From NCBI GenBank assembly GCA_022457155.1, contig JAJGOT010000526.1:517001-581000 (forward strand): a stretch of DNA of 64,000 bases. Reading direction: 5' to 3'. The stretch comes from Cladopsammia gracilis (lineage: Eukaryota; Cnidaria; Anthozoa; Scleractinia; Dendrophylliidae). Both the position numbers and the translations under genes were made by a program. The stretch's first letter is position 1, and each line of letters starts with the position of its first letter. Positions 18,991 to 29,319 of the stretch are shown here, piece after piece. Under the pieces are notes generated by a model. It saw only the letters and a list, made by a program, of their open reading frames with translations. It was not told where the DNA came from and did not search any database.

Positions 18991-19680
18991 ATGGTTATGC
19001 TAAGAATCTTCACACATTCGAATCCCCACACAATCTACTTCGATCACCCTCTTCCGAAGCCGAGTTTCATTCGGCTTATCGCTTTCTGGCTTTATAATTC
19101 GTGGTATAATTTGAAAGAAGACGCAACAATAACATGGTATACAACTGGCGAAAATAAAAAAGGGACTGTCTTGAAAATACCCAAAGGACATTACGGTTCA
19201 CTTACTCTGAAGTCTTGGATAGAGGAGGTATTTAAGGGGCAACCAGTAAAGGTACATATCATAACCAGTGAGCCCTTTGCGATAATACATGTGAAAAAAC
19301 ATTTTCCTAATGATGTAGAACTTAGTCCTAATTTGGCTAAATTGTTAGGTATAAGTACTAAATTACAGAGGGATACATACATTAAAAAACTTACATCACC
19401 GGCGCTGTATTTCGTTCACTGCGATCTTATCGATAAAGAACAAACCTTACTCAATGGTAAGCCTTCAGATATTTTGGGGATGGAGGCTATTGTTTCAGCA
19501 ACCTCAGGTTGGGGCGCCTACGAGAAGTATTCGTACGCTTTTAACAGAGAAAATGCCTCATATCTTAAAACATCGTCTGGTGAATTTGTAAACAGTTTAA
19601 CAATTACAGTCAAGGACGAACACGGAGAACTTTTTGATTTCAATGGCCTACCTTTATTTTTTGAAATAGAAATAATATAA
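18991..19680 (+). CDS. Minor capsid (penton-like) protein candidate (229 aa)
   Basis: ATG 18991 (MVMLRIFT) directly follows ATATATACAATC; an upstream extension would cross the promoter. The protein is beta-rich: ATITWYTTG, KGTVLKIP, PVKVHIITSEPFAIIHV, and a C-terminal strand set (SLTITVKDEHGELFDF, PLFFEIEII). Size and beta content fit the single jelly-roll minor capsid protein present in Polintons. A truncated second copy lies 14 nt downstream. The role is inferred from size and setting. Confidence 0.6.
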   Translation: MVMLRIFTHSNPHTIYFDHPLPKPSFIRLIAFWLYNSWYNLKEDATITWYTTGENKKGTVLKIPKGHYGSLTLKSWIEEVFKGQPVKVHIITSEPFAIIHVKKHFPNDVELSPNLAKLLGISTKLQRDTYIKKLTSPALYFVHCDLIDKEQTLLNGKPSDILGMEAIVSATSGWGAYEKYSYAFNRENASYLKTSSGEFVNSLTITVKDEHGELFDFNGLPLFFEIEII

Positions 19681-19693
19681 AACTATACACACA

Positions 19694-19900
19694 ATGGTGG
19701 TGTTAACAATCGTCGCACCTTCGAACCCTCACACCATCTACTTCGATCACCCACTTACGAAACCGAGTTTCATCCGACTCGTCTCGTGTACATTTTACAA
19801 CTCGTGGCATAATTTGAAAGAAAATGCAACTATTTCAACAACTTTAAATGACTCCAATGGATCAACCCCAACCGCGACATCTTCAAAGAACACATTCTGA
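19694..19900 (+). pseudogene. Truncated tandem copy of the minor-capsid-like gene
   Basis: The first ~48 residues repeat the preceding gene closely: NPHTIYFDHPL, KPSFIRL, YNSW and NLKE-ATI all recur. After about residue 50 similarity stops and the frame ends with 18 unrelated residues. The break falls where it runs tail to tail into the 3' end of the nuclease gene (71-bp overlap), as if a deletion removed ~180 codons of this copy. Its own ACTATACACAC leader resembles the other short leaders. Confidence 0.75.
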
Positions 19901-20414
19901 AATAGGCATCTACAAACAAGGCTTTGTTAACTCTCTCTCCGCTGAGAGCAAGGCCGGTTTGTATTTGATCGCGATACTGTTTAGGAATTTTTTTGCATGC
20001 GATCTTTCTGGTGTAAGGGCACTTAAACTCTAACAAGACAATTGTCTCGTCTTTGTGTGAGAAATATCCATCTGGGCTGAAAGAAACCTTTCCAAAAAGA
20101 GGGTGACCCTTTGGAAGATTTATAGAACCCTTATATCCGAAAACTTTGACAGAATGTCTCTTCTCGAAGTATTCACGGATTAGAAACTCAAACAATGTGC
20201 CCCAAGCGCAGGCCACATTTTTGCTCATGTCGATGGGGTTTACCTTCTTGCGAATTAGACTTGACTGACTCTCGAATGGCGAAGACCCGGTCAAGGCAGA
20301 GATCTCCGAAGCTCCGATTGTATTTTGTCTGGCTTTGACCCATTCTTCGCTCCTTTGAACCAGACCAGTCTCGCGTGATTTAAGGAAGGCCTTGAAAGCT
20401 TTCACGTTCGCCAT
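19830..20414 (-). CDS. YqaJ/lambda-exonuclease-type nuclease, possibly C-terminally cut
   Basis: A 194-aa nuclease of the PD-(D/E)XK viral recombinase class, thought to process DNA ends for recombination. Motifs: IGASEISALTG (E37), WGTLFEFLIREYF (E76), SPDGYF (D115), LLEFKCPY (E129, K131), PKQYRDQIQTGL (Q150, Q152). I choose ATG 20414 (MANVKAF), preceded by GCATATACCCACCC; an earlier in-frame ATG at 20468 also follows a GCATATACC box and encodes a peptide like the PolB N-terminus. The C-terminus ends within the truncated duplicate of the neighbouring gene, and the last ~20 residues (from about 175) look unlike a nuclease domain, so a few residues may be lost. The catalytic core is intact. Confidence 0.85.
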   Translation of the reverse strand: MANVKAFKAFLKSRETGLVQRSEEWVKARQNTIGASEISALTGSSPFESQSSLIRKKVNPIDMSKNVACAWGTLFEFLIREYFEKRHSVKVFGYKGSINLPKGHPLFGKVSFSPDGYFSHKDETIVLLEFKCPYTRKIACKKIPKQYRDQIQTGLALSGERVNKALFVDAYFRMCSLKMSRLGLIHWSHLKLLK

Positions 20415-20437
20415 GTGGGTGGGTATATGCTTGGCTG

Positions 20438-20510
20438 GTCTCGCATCGGGTCTCTGTGCCATTGCCATGTGGGTTGTGGTATATGCGGGGGTAGAGTTTC
20501 TACAATTGGT
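20438..20510. repeat. Inner segment of right TIR
   Basis: In reverse, this holds GTAGAAACTCTACCCCCGCA, TATACCACAACCCACATGG and CAATGGCACAGAGACCCGAT, matching 6186-6243 at the left end. It was separated from the outer TIR by the 20511-20778 insert. Confidence 0.7.
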
Positions 20511-20778
20511 GGTTTTTCAATTCATGATAGCGGCGACAAGTTGTTGTGGAGTCAGTCTTTGTGTGGTTTCAAGAATATATTTCGGTACAATGAGTGAAGG
20601 AGATATTTGCACTCGATTTTCTCCAAAGCAATTACAAAGTTCACCTTTTTTTCCTTGTCTACATATATGGCAAAGAAGACTTCCGTGTCTTGAGTGATTA
20701 AAGATAATTCGTTTACTTGATTGTGTCTGAATGCCCTTTCTTCCTCTCCCCATCGTCGTTTAGGTACCCAGTAGATGT
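20511..20778 (-). other. ~268-bp insert splitting the right TIR
   Basis: The insert is flanked by near-identical GTTTCTACAATTGGTGG (about 20496) and GTTTCTCCAATTGGCGG (about 20779). On the - strand it has two overlapping open frames (to 20552 and to 20517) that together look like one ~80-residue domain broken by a frameshift; the first includes HIYWVPKRRWGEEE, the second ends TPQQLVAAIMN. The family is not recognised. It may be a remnant of a once larger gene at this end, or captured DNA. Confidence 0.5.
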
Positions 20779-21042
20779 GTTTCTCCAATTGGCGGTCTGT
20801 CTGTGCCGGGTCAGCATTCACAAGCCATGTGTAGTATAGGGGGTTGGTGCATCCGGGCTCAGCTCCAAAGGCCCGCAAAACCGCTTATTTTGAGAACTCC
20901 CGAACACCTAAGTTTCCATGCCCCAGGGCGAATGCAATGAGCCCTGGGGCAGCATGGAAACTTAGGTGTTCTGGAGTTCTCAAAATAAGCGGTTTTGCGG
21001 GCCTTTGGAGCTGAGCCCGGATCACCAACCCCCTATACTACT
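20779..21042. repeat. Right terminal inverted repeat
   Basis: Reverse complement of 5928-6192 with few substitutions, for example GGGTCAGCATTC in place of a one-base variant on the left, and CGCAAAACCGC where the left has CGAAAAACCGC. It ends CCCTATACTACT. Confidence 0.88.
20831..21041. repeat. Right terminal palindrome (hairpin-forming, 211 bp)
   Basis: Same length and fold as the left palindrome, with the loop read as GAATGCAATGA (the complement of the left loop). The two ends therefore carry the hairpin in the same orientation relative to the tip. One arm mismatch (CCCGAACACC against CCAGAACACC) is unique to this copy. The bulges are at equivalent places. Confidence 0.92.
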
Positions 21043-21047
21043 TATGT
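21043..21047. repeat. Polinton target duplication, right (TATGT)
   Basis: Matches 5923-5927. Confidence 0.7.
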
Positions 21048-21647
21048 TGTGAAATCGACATTTCTAGCCTTGTTTCATTGCCTCCTTGGAGAATATCACT
21101 GATATAGAGTTAAACAACACCATAACAAAAGAAATTAGCCACTATTGTTTGTAACCGAGGTATTACCGCGTCTGTTTCCCCACGGTGTTTCGGTCGCTTT
21201 CGTCCTTTTCGCGGTTGCGGTTTTGCCCCACCTCGGTGAATTCGCGGAAAACAAAATGGCGGCAGACGAGGTTTCACCGCGTCCTTATGCACTAATACTT
21301 TCGAGCGGTACTGTTTAAAAAAATAAATTAGAACATTTCATAGGCACTTTAAGTGCTTACTAATAAAAATTATCCATCAAGCTACAACCCTGGCCAATGC
21401 TTCTTGGGACACTCACTGAAATTGCACACAAAAGTACACTGCCTTAATATATTCTTATCCTAGTACTCAGTATGCTTCTGAATGTTGTCATCACGTGCTA
21501 TTTCAATCCCCCCCCCCCCACAGCAATGTTGATTGCTGTGAAAATAATTTTGTACCTGTGAGGTCAACATTGCATTATGGGGAAAGAGGGTGGAGGAATT
21601 CGTTTTATTGCTGAGTTATTTCAGTTGTCCCAAGAGTATTGGCCAGG
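21048..21647. other. No recognisable gene
   Basis: Non-coding flank of the Polinton; contains a run of C at about 21511-21520 and nothing else that could be assigned. Confidence 0.5.
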
Positions 21648-23096
21648 CCCCGGTTCCTGGAAAGCCGATTAGATTATCCCTCGATTAGCAGTTAATCCAC
21701 GATTAAATTTCTTATTCATAGAATAACTAATCGAGGGATAAAAAGGTGTTCCTGAAAAGGGATTTAACCTTCGACTAACTATCCCCCAATTAAACTCAGA
21801 ATAATAAACGGGTTTGACCAGTTATTCACATGCAGGCGCACGGGAAAATGACAATGCGCAGGAAAAAGGCATCTTACGCGAAGCTTGCAAGCTCTTGTTT
21901 TCCATTCTGACTCAAATAGTCTCGTCACAAATTCTACAAATGAAAACTTGATTTTAGTTGTTTTAGTGGAAAGAAAGAAACGTAATCTCTTGTGATTTTG
22001 GTCAAAGGAAACAAATGAAAATCAATGATTCAGTTCAAAGCAATGTTGACTCGGTGAAGGAAAATTAAAACTGATAAAGCTGTAAACCGATCGGTGAGTT
22101 CATTCGATTATTTCAATGATCAAATTTAACAGCTAGAATTGTTAGCCATGTCACCTTTTGAATAAAACTGAATAATAAAACAGTGATTTCAGAGAAAGAG
22201 CTTTCATAGTTTTATACAAACATCGTAGCTTTGATTGTGTATAGAGTTCACGCTAAAAAAATCAAAGATCCACTGTAGGTCTTTCATCTTCTATTTGACA
22301 TCAATTTAAGCTTAAGATTTATATATCTTATTTTTGTGATCTTTTCCCACCCTTTTCTACTGCATGTGCTGCAAAAATAATTATTTAATTCAAGAATTCT
22401 TGGATAGAATCCCCAAACCGGTAAAACGATATGTAAAGAGTTTATATGACATTTTAAAATTTACGCTATATGAGCGCTAAAAGAATATTTTATGGCGTGT
22501 TGTTTTTATCTTGCTTTTCAAAAATATAACTGAAAGCATATATTCTGCTTCATGAAGGCCCTGCTAAATACAAAAACTACATCTCTTGAAATCTTACCAT
22601 TAAAAAATGTTACCTGTAGTTAGATTGCTGTAAGCTTAGCAAGAGCTTTATTATTTTGAGTAATTGCCAAGACTGCAAGATTTGCATGTTTGCGGGTGTT
22701 AGTCCGCCTTGGCTCGATTTCACTGCAAATTACATTTTTCTGCCAAAAACTTGGTTTATTCTCTCCAGAATCTGTAAGGACAGAATGTTCATCTATCATT
22801 AAAGTCGCTAAGAAGAACTATTTCTAGTATAAGTTGCTTTCTATATTTACTTGACCAACTTAACGAACAGTAATGTTTATTCTGCCATTTTGTTTGTTTT
22901 GATAAATTTTATTTGCTAATTTATAATAGTGATTAATCGACCTCACAAGGTGGATTAAATTTATCCCATATTTTATCCCTTGGTTAGCACTTAAATCATG
23001 CTTTCAGGAACAGAATCTAATTGAAGGATAATTTTTATCCCTTGATTAGGCTGATGTAATCATGGGTTAGCGCTAATTGCCTTTCCAGGAACCGGG
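21648..23096. mobile_element. Non-autonomous TIR element (CCCCGGTTCCTGGAAAG)
   Basis: Left end CCCCGGTTCCTGGAAAG and right end CTTTCCAGGAACCGGG are inverted repeats. Subterminal matter also matches in inverted form (TTATCCCTCGATTAG against CTTGATTAG/TTATCCC). The flank CCAGG appears on both sides. The inside is AT-rich and has no transposase. Confidence 0.6.
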
Positions 23097-23516
23097 TCCA
23101 GGGTTGTAGCTCTCTCGTGCATGAAAGCTTTTCATTTGAATTTAATGGTGTCGGTGTTGCAGAATATGAGAACTTATTTGTACTACTGGTTAAAATAAAT
23201 ACAATCCACATCCAACTGCAAATTTGGGGTTAATCTCTGTGTAAAAACCTGAGACTTTTTTCTTTATTTTTCACCTTTGTGGTCTTCAATCCCAGTTTAC
23301 TCTGTTTTTGTATACCTTTTGTTTTCTTTCTTTTACGTCACTTGTGAGTTTGGCAGGCTTTTACACCGAGGATGAACCCAAATTAGCGCAAGAACCCATT
23401 CCTTACGATTTCAACAGATCAAAGAAATACACAGCTGTACCATAAGTGGCTTTTGAAATCCCCTCATGATACAGGATGGCATTTCCCACAAGGAAAACAT
23501 AGTAGTTACTTACCTT
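23097..23516. other. No recognisable gene
   Basis: AT-rich sequence without a supported feature. Confidence 0.4.
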
Positions 23517-23757
23517 TGTAAAGTCTCGATAACTGATTAGAGATATCAACTTCCAAAAACTCTCTGACAGAGGCATTTAGTTCCTGGCATTGTTCGTTGC
23601 TGTACACATTGAGGGGTGGAGGAATGCTATCCAAGCATCTTCCACAGTATTTGTGTCTCTTTGGCAAAGGCTCTTGAAATAAACTGACAAAATACTTCTT
23701 CAACAAGTAACCAGAACGTGAGAATTTGTGTCCTCCGGGTAGCAGTATGTTGATCAA
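23517..23757 (-). CDS. Possible exon with CxxC motif
   Basis: An open stretch of ~80 codons including KYCGRCLDSI and SNEQCQELN, which could form a zinc-binding pair of Cys dyads. It is followed by an apparent splice donor (AAAG|GTAAGTAAC on the - strand) at about 23516. It may be part of a host gene or of a transposon protein. No neighbouring exon on this strand was found. Confidence 0.3.
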
Positions 23758-24517
23758 ACGAATTATATTAGATCTTCCATTGCTTGATTTGACAATTTAT
23801 GTTACATTATAAAAAGATTGACAATTACATGGGCAGCTAGCTTGGAAATTTCAGCATTTGGATAAAGTATAGTTGTCCTCTTCTTGAAAGTCACCTACAT
23901 CTTGATCACAGTTGACGTCAGAATGTTCGGATTATGTAATTCTTCACTCTCATTTATTTCTCCGACTCGAAAGAACCTTCTTCTTCACTGCTCAGTTCGC
24001 TACCATCTGATCCCAGGTCAACACTGAAGTACAACTGACCTGGTGTTTGTGATTCAACAATCCGTAAAGGCAACGTTCCTTCCTGACCTGATTCAATGGA
24101 AGCATCATAAATTTACAGTGAAATTTAACATCAACATCGTCAAAACATTTCGACTCGACCGTGTTTCTTTCGTCACAGGCAAAATTTAAGTTGGTCTTGC
24201 TGTGGTCATCGTTTTCAGGTCTTTGATCACTTTGTGGTTCGAGAAGTCGGTTTGCTGGGATTTATCATCCAAGCTTTATTTTTACGTTGTGGGCCGTGGA
24301 AATGACGAATAAATTTTTAGACAAACTAAAAAGACACGTGTGTTAGTCCAAGTTTCGTGATTGGATATTTCATTCCGACGATTACCTCGTTCCCAGGGCC
24401 TCTCTCTCTTCACTACGTCATCTGCCGGGTTCGTTCAAACCTGCGAAAGACCTGCGAAGTGAATATCTTACCACGCGTGGTTTGTGCAATGGACAGAAAA
24501 GGAAATCCATCGTGAAA
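23758..24517. other. No recognisable gene
   Basis: Apparently non-coding; it is upstream of the proposed first exon at 24518 and could hold its promoter, but no specific motif stands out. Confidence 0.4.
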
Positions 24518-24560
24518 ATGTCAAATTCTACGCCAGGAAGAACTAGCAGAAAGATCAAAG
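24518..24560 (+). CDS. Putative host gene, first coding exon
   Basis: ATG 24518 opens MSNSTPGRTSRKIK and runs to a donor AAAG|GTAAAATT in phase 1. Joining to the acceptor at 24686/24687 (TTTGTAG|AACC) gives an in-frame Glu followed by the next exon's reading frame. Upstream in-frame stops support this ATG. Confidence 0.45.
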
Positions 24561-24686
24561 GTAAAATTTCAACGTGATTTAAGGAAAATATGCTGCCAAT
24601 TCGCCTCAAGTAAGTTTATAAGCCTGCGTTGCGAAAACTAGATTTGACATGATTTGAGCTATTGTTATTTACCGGTTTATTTGTAG

Positions 24687-24813
24687 AACCAAAGGAACTG
24701 CTGATGTTTTTTCCCAAAGACTACTCTGCAGTAAAGGTTCCAAGGAAAAAGATCTTAGGGACTGTTCAGCAGCTTTATAGTGGTTTAAAGCATTTCTGCC
24801 GTGTTGAATCTAA
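24687..24813 (+). CDS. Putative host gene, exon 2 (3' limit unclear)
   Basis: Acceptor TTATTTGTAG then an open frame beginning with PKELLMFFPKDYSAVKVPRK. The phase fits the donor at 24560. The 3' boundary could be the GTAAAG at about 24731 or farther on; the frame is later entered by a transposon at 24814, and the translation beyond that point is not host sequence. Confidence 0.4.
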
Positions 24814-26261
24814 AGGCCCGTTTAAACGGTTTCAACATTTGACCAACATTCGTTCAACAAAAGTTGAACGGATGTTGGGCAAATGTTGGAGGCAAAAACA
24901 AAGTTGTGCGCAGGCCGTTCGAACGGTTCCAACATTTATTGCGCCAACAAAAGAACCAACGACGACAACTCCAACGACAACAACACTTTCGCGAAATTTG
25001 ATTGCGAGGAACTAAGAACTAGAAACCAGACTTTCTCGTCCAGATAAACTCCCTGCCAATGGTTTTTATACAGTGAACTGAATACTACGCGCTCTGTGAT
25101 TGGTCGTTGCCTATGATCTATCAGAGAACAGACGCACGGCTGACGTCATAGAAAAATGGATTGCTCTGTTTTGTCCAACATGGCGCACAATAATTTTGAA
25201 AATGTTTGCAAGATTATTCTGGATTGAGCAAGTGAAAGCCTCGAAAAATGTTTAGCAGGGGCCGTTTACAAGCAAGAAAAAAAAGAAACCAAGACGAAAA
25301 GTGTTCTTGGCGACTTGAAAAACACCTAAACTGGAACAAATCTTCGAACAGTCGAGCGCTACGAGGCAAGTTCGTAATTTTACTTTTTTTACTTTTCTGT
25401 TCATTGTATAAAACAAATAGATTCCATTTGGCTGTGTGTCGTGACACTCGCCTGCGGCTCATGTGCCACTTTTTTGTTCTTTCCACATTTTGACGTCATC
25501 TGTGATCTATAACTGAACAGACACACGGCCAAATGGAATCTATTTGTTAAGTCGATCATGGGGTATACAGCTATTTCAATTAACGTTGTCGGATGAAAAA
25601 GGCGAAAAGCCAAGACCGCAAGGTAGTATGGGATGTTTATGCAATGGCTATTTACAACTAACCATACTACCTTGCGGTCTTGGCTTCGAGTTTTCATCCA
25701 ACAACGTTAATTGAAATAGCTGTATACTTCATGGTGACAAGCCACAAGTGCATCAAGATAGAATATATAAAACTACTAGTATATACTTCGTGTGGGAACA
25801 TTATATAGTGTCCTCATACAACACTGTACACCCCTATAAAGTATTGTACATCCCTATACAACACTACCATGGAGTGCCGAGCGATAGCTCATAAATGTTT
25901 GGCAGGGCTAATTACAGTACAATTGATGGAGGAAGAGAGAATCTTCACAGTTTTCATAAAAGATGATGCCATATTGACTTTTGCGGTCTGATGTGAGCAT
26001 GCGCGTGTTCTACAACTGTTGAACAGAGTGTTCAAACGGCTTCAACACCTTCAACATTCTCGAGAACAAAGGAAAAGTTGAATCAATGTTGAATGAAAGT
26101 TTAAACCAATTTAAACTTGATTCAACATGCTTTCAATAAGCTTTTGACATTTTTTACACTTTTAACAATGTTGGATGACCTGTTTGAATGCACCGAACAT
26201 TTGGTTCAACAAAGTGTTGAATGCATGTTGAAGCAAATGTTGAAACCGTTTAAATGGGCCT
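24814..26261. mobile_element. Harbinger-like non-autonomous element
   Basis: TIRs AGGCCCGTTTAAACGGTTTC and the inverted GAAACCGTTTAAATGGGCCT, ~28 bp with one mismatch. TAA is duplicated outside (24811-24813 and 26262-26264), the 3-bp TWA-type duplication of PIF/Harbinger elements. No transposase inside. Nested inverted repeats occur within it: 25418-25447 with 25515-25550, and 25563-25730. Confidence 0.75.
25563..25730. repeat. Hairpin (inverted repeat) nested in the Harbinger-like element
   Basis: GTATACAGCTATTTCAATTA starts the left arm and its complement ends the right arm. Arms are ~70 bp with a ~25-bp loop. Both sides include CAAGACCGCAAGGTAGTATG or its complement. Confidence 0.75.
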
Positions 26262-26264
26262 TAA

Positions 26265-27399
26265 TACATACGTTTACATACAATTTGTAAATGTAACGCC
26301 TTTGTGTATCTTCGCCATACTCTACCTTTATCACATTTACTGCTGACCAAAAGACACTGCAGTATCAAGTTTCAAATCTTTTGTTTTACATCATTTGGTG
26401 ATCACACCATCCGCAACAGCAAGAAACTACTTTCCAGCAGAGAGGTCCTTTTAAGATCGGGTAATAACGTACATGTAATTCATTCAAAGTATGTGCAAGC
26501 CCTAAGAGGCTACTTGTTGGAAGGGGGGTGCGTTATAGTTACAACATTGAATGGCTTTTCAAAATTTGCAGTAGTGTGTTCATTTACAGTCAAAATACTC
26601 AGCACGTTCCGCTTATTATTTGGGAATGACTTTCATTAATAGGGAACAGATTGCATTATTGAAATCAAAATACATATAAAATTCAGGTTTTAAATTGATT
26701 ATTGGAATCTTCCAACGGTAGCCTCATTCGAAATAACGAATGTTGATTGGTTTATTTACTGACACGGGTCAAAAGTTCATAATTAGACAAACATTGCAGT
26801 AAGAAAGAGAGTTTAATTATTGAGATTTGTTATCTTTAGCATGCGGTGTTTAGTGTACCCTTAAGCAATAAATTAACATTGACGCACCCCATACCTCAAA
26901 TAAAGTAGTGGCCTCATCAGTTACATAATAACTGACTTCAAATATTGCAACTACACAGCCGCGTGGGATGCACAAATATATGTGATTTAAAAAACTTAGT
27001 TCCAATACAATGTTTACAAAGGCTTAAGGATTTTAAAAGGGTTTTGAGAAAAGGAAAGAGATAATTTCAGGGCTGCAGGCAAAAGAAAAACAAGAGAAGT
27101 CCAAATAAAATGGAGGAAGAAAAAAAGGGTTGGGTTTTAAGTCAATTTACAGAATTCATACATATGACAGTTACCAAGGAAGGGCATTATCATTTTAACT
27201 ATTCAGGGTAGGTAATTTGATCCTCTTATTGTAGTTGCCTGATTAATGAGGCACCCTATTCGTTTTGAGCAAAACAATTGTTAGTTACTGACTAACAATG
27301 AGGTACATGTAGTTGTAAAGTAGGGTTCACCCCACAGTTGCACAAATTAGTGACAACATAGTTGATGCCAAAATATTTTTGACTGAAACATATCTTCAG
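26265..27399. other. No recognisable gene (probable intron)
   Basis: Low-complexity AT-rich sequence between the Harbinger-like element and the 27400 exon. Confidence 0.4.
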
Positions 27400-27543
27400 G
27401 AAATGTTTGCTACATCAATGAAAGGCATCCACGAGAGATTTGATTCTCTGGAGAGGGCGGTGTCAGCTCTTGCTGAGAGACAATGGGCAACAGAAAAGAA
27501 GTTGGAGGAGATATTGGCAGCCAAATTCTCTGGAAAGTCAAGG
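27400..27543 (+). CDS. Putative host gene, coiled-coil exon
   Basis: Acceptor ATCTTCAG|GAAATG, 48 codons in phase 0 at both ends, donor TCAAGG|GTGAAT. The peptide is a clear heptad-type helix (HERFDSLERAVSALAERQW, ATEKKLEEILAAKF). Confidence 0.45.
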
Positions 27544-29319
27544 GTGAATTTTACATTAATGTTCTTATATTTTTTAACATCAAGAGGTAGTTGTACATCT
27601 TAAGAGTAATACACCTCACCGATTTGACTGAAATTCAGCATGTAGACTTGGTTTAGGGTCCAGAATACGGAATGGATAGTTTAAAGTTTCAATTCTTTTT
27701 ACTTTGGAAAATATTAATAAGGCCGTTTTGGGGTGGCTTCGGCAGGCCGCCATATTGGTAGATCGAAGGTGTTCTTGAGACTTCGACTCTTAGCCTGTTA
27801 TCGAATTAAATTGATCATTGCTGATACTGATTTAAAGAACTATCCTTCCTTGTTGTATTTTTTAAAATTAATCCGAAAAGGGCAAAGTTTGAGCCACGAA
27901 CGACTAAAAAGACGATAGGTATACTTTCCGCATTTTGAATGTTCCAAAAATTACCAGAAATTCACCAGCTGATATCGTTCCTTGCCATTTCGATTTAGAA
28001 CTAGCCCTTTGGCCTAAACGTAGATTGTTTATATATAAATTGATTTCATAAATAAAAAAATGGGGAAAATGTACAAATGTAACAGAGCAGGGAAAAGTTT
28101 GATAGATCGTGGTGCGGTATAGCCATTTTTCGTATCGGAAAGTTAGACAAATACCGGCTCAATGTTGCTCGAAAATTATCAATTAATGAATTGATATCGA
28201 GTGAACGTTGTACGAAATGGCATCTGTATCGACAATAATGGTCTGTTATGACAAAGAATTGCGATACATGTGCGATTGAATAAAAAAAATCGTTACCAAC
28301 GGTCATTTTGTTATTCATATTGCGGCATATAAATACAAACATCGAATGCGAAATATCAGATATTTTGCTCTCAGTTCCCTTATCTAAATCACATCATTAA
28401 GAAATGAAGTCGGAAACAAAAACTAATGTTCGTTATCACATTTGTTCACAAAATGTACCATTTTACGTCTTCAGTGAAAGTGTGAAATAAATTTCTTCTG
28501 CCTTTCTCGGTAGACACGTTCGTGCATGGCGTTATAAGCAATTTTTTTGTGTTTTCGAGGAGATAAAGCGATAGCTTAACGGCCAGGCATGCAATATTCG
28601 ACACTCACTCACTCACTCGGTATATCATAAACATAAAATAAAACTACTAACCTTGTAGTTCGAAAAACGAATGAGTGTTCCGTGTACGTGAATCATCCGC
28701 AGCGCTTGAAAAGGAATGATGCGTAAAAGAGACAGAACTGCATGCCGGATCGCAGGTCTGAAATAAACAAAAAAGCTGCCGATCTCGATTTAAGATAGCA
28801 GACACCTCAACACAATCTTACTTTGTAATTTAAAAATTGATGTCACCTGGAAAATCAAAAAAAGTAAAAACAAAAATCATATTACATGTAAATTAAGCTG
28901 GGGTGTGGGAGTGGGTGCCGGAAGAGTGGTATATGAGATGGCTACCTGTCTTCGAAAACATGGTTGAGGTTCATAAATTCGGCACGGGTGTGGGGGGGAT
29001 GAGCTTAACCTAGATATAAAACCATGGGTGGAAGGCATCAACAGCAGCGTGAAGGATTGAGGGTGGAAGGGAGAAAGCAGGGAGGTGTTGCAGGGGGTTA
29101 TGCCGTTCGACCTTATAGCGGAGCACTCGCCGGGCCGAAGGCCCGGCTGCACAGCCCCATACTCATAGAACCTATGCCCGTCATTTTTCATGGTCATGGC
29201 TAGCGGAATGTTTCGCGGGCGTGTCGGTGCGTGTGCACGTCCGTCCATCCAGGATCCTCCAGGATCTTATTTATTGTGAACCTTGTACGTGCAGCCATTG
29301 TCAAAACAAACAGGGCACT

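Larger units (their letters stand above)
5928..21042. mobile_element. Polinton/Maverick (adintovirus-like) element, near complete
   Basis: A 15.1-kb unit bounded by inverted repeats starting AGTAGTATAGGGGG, flanked by TATGT, holding the Polinton hallmark set: protein-primed PolB, rve integrase, packaging ATPase and jelly-roll-like capsid proteins. Gene order left to right is PolB(+), integrase and nine genes (-), 487-aa coiled-coil protein (+), 607-aa protein (-), minor-capsid-like gene (+), truncated copy (+), nuclease (-). Intergenic gaps are tiny and most genes have TATATA-like boxes just before the ATG, as in a virus genome. The core genes are uninterrupted, so insertion looks recent. No cysteine maturation protease was recognised. 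Confidence 0.93.
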
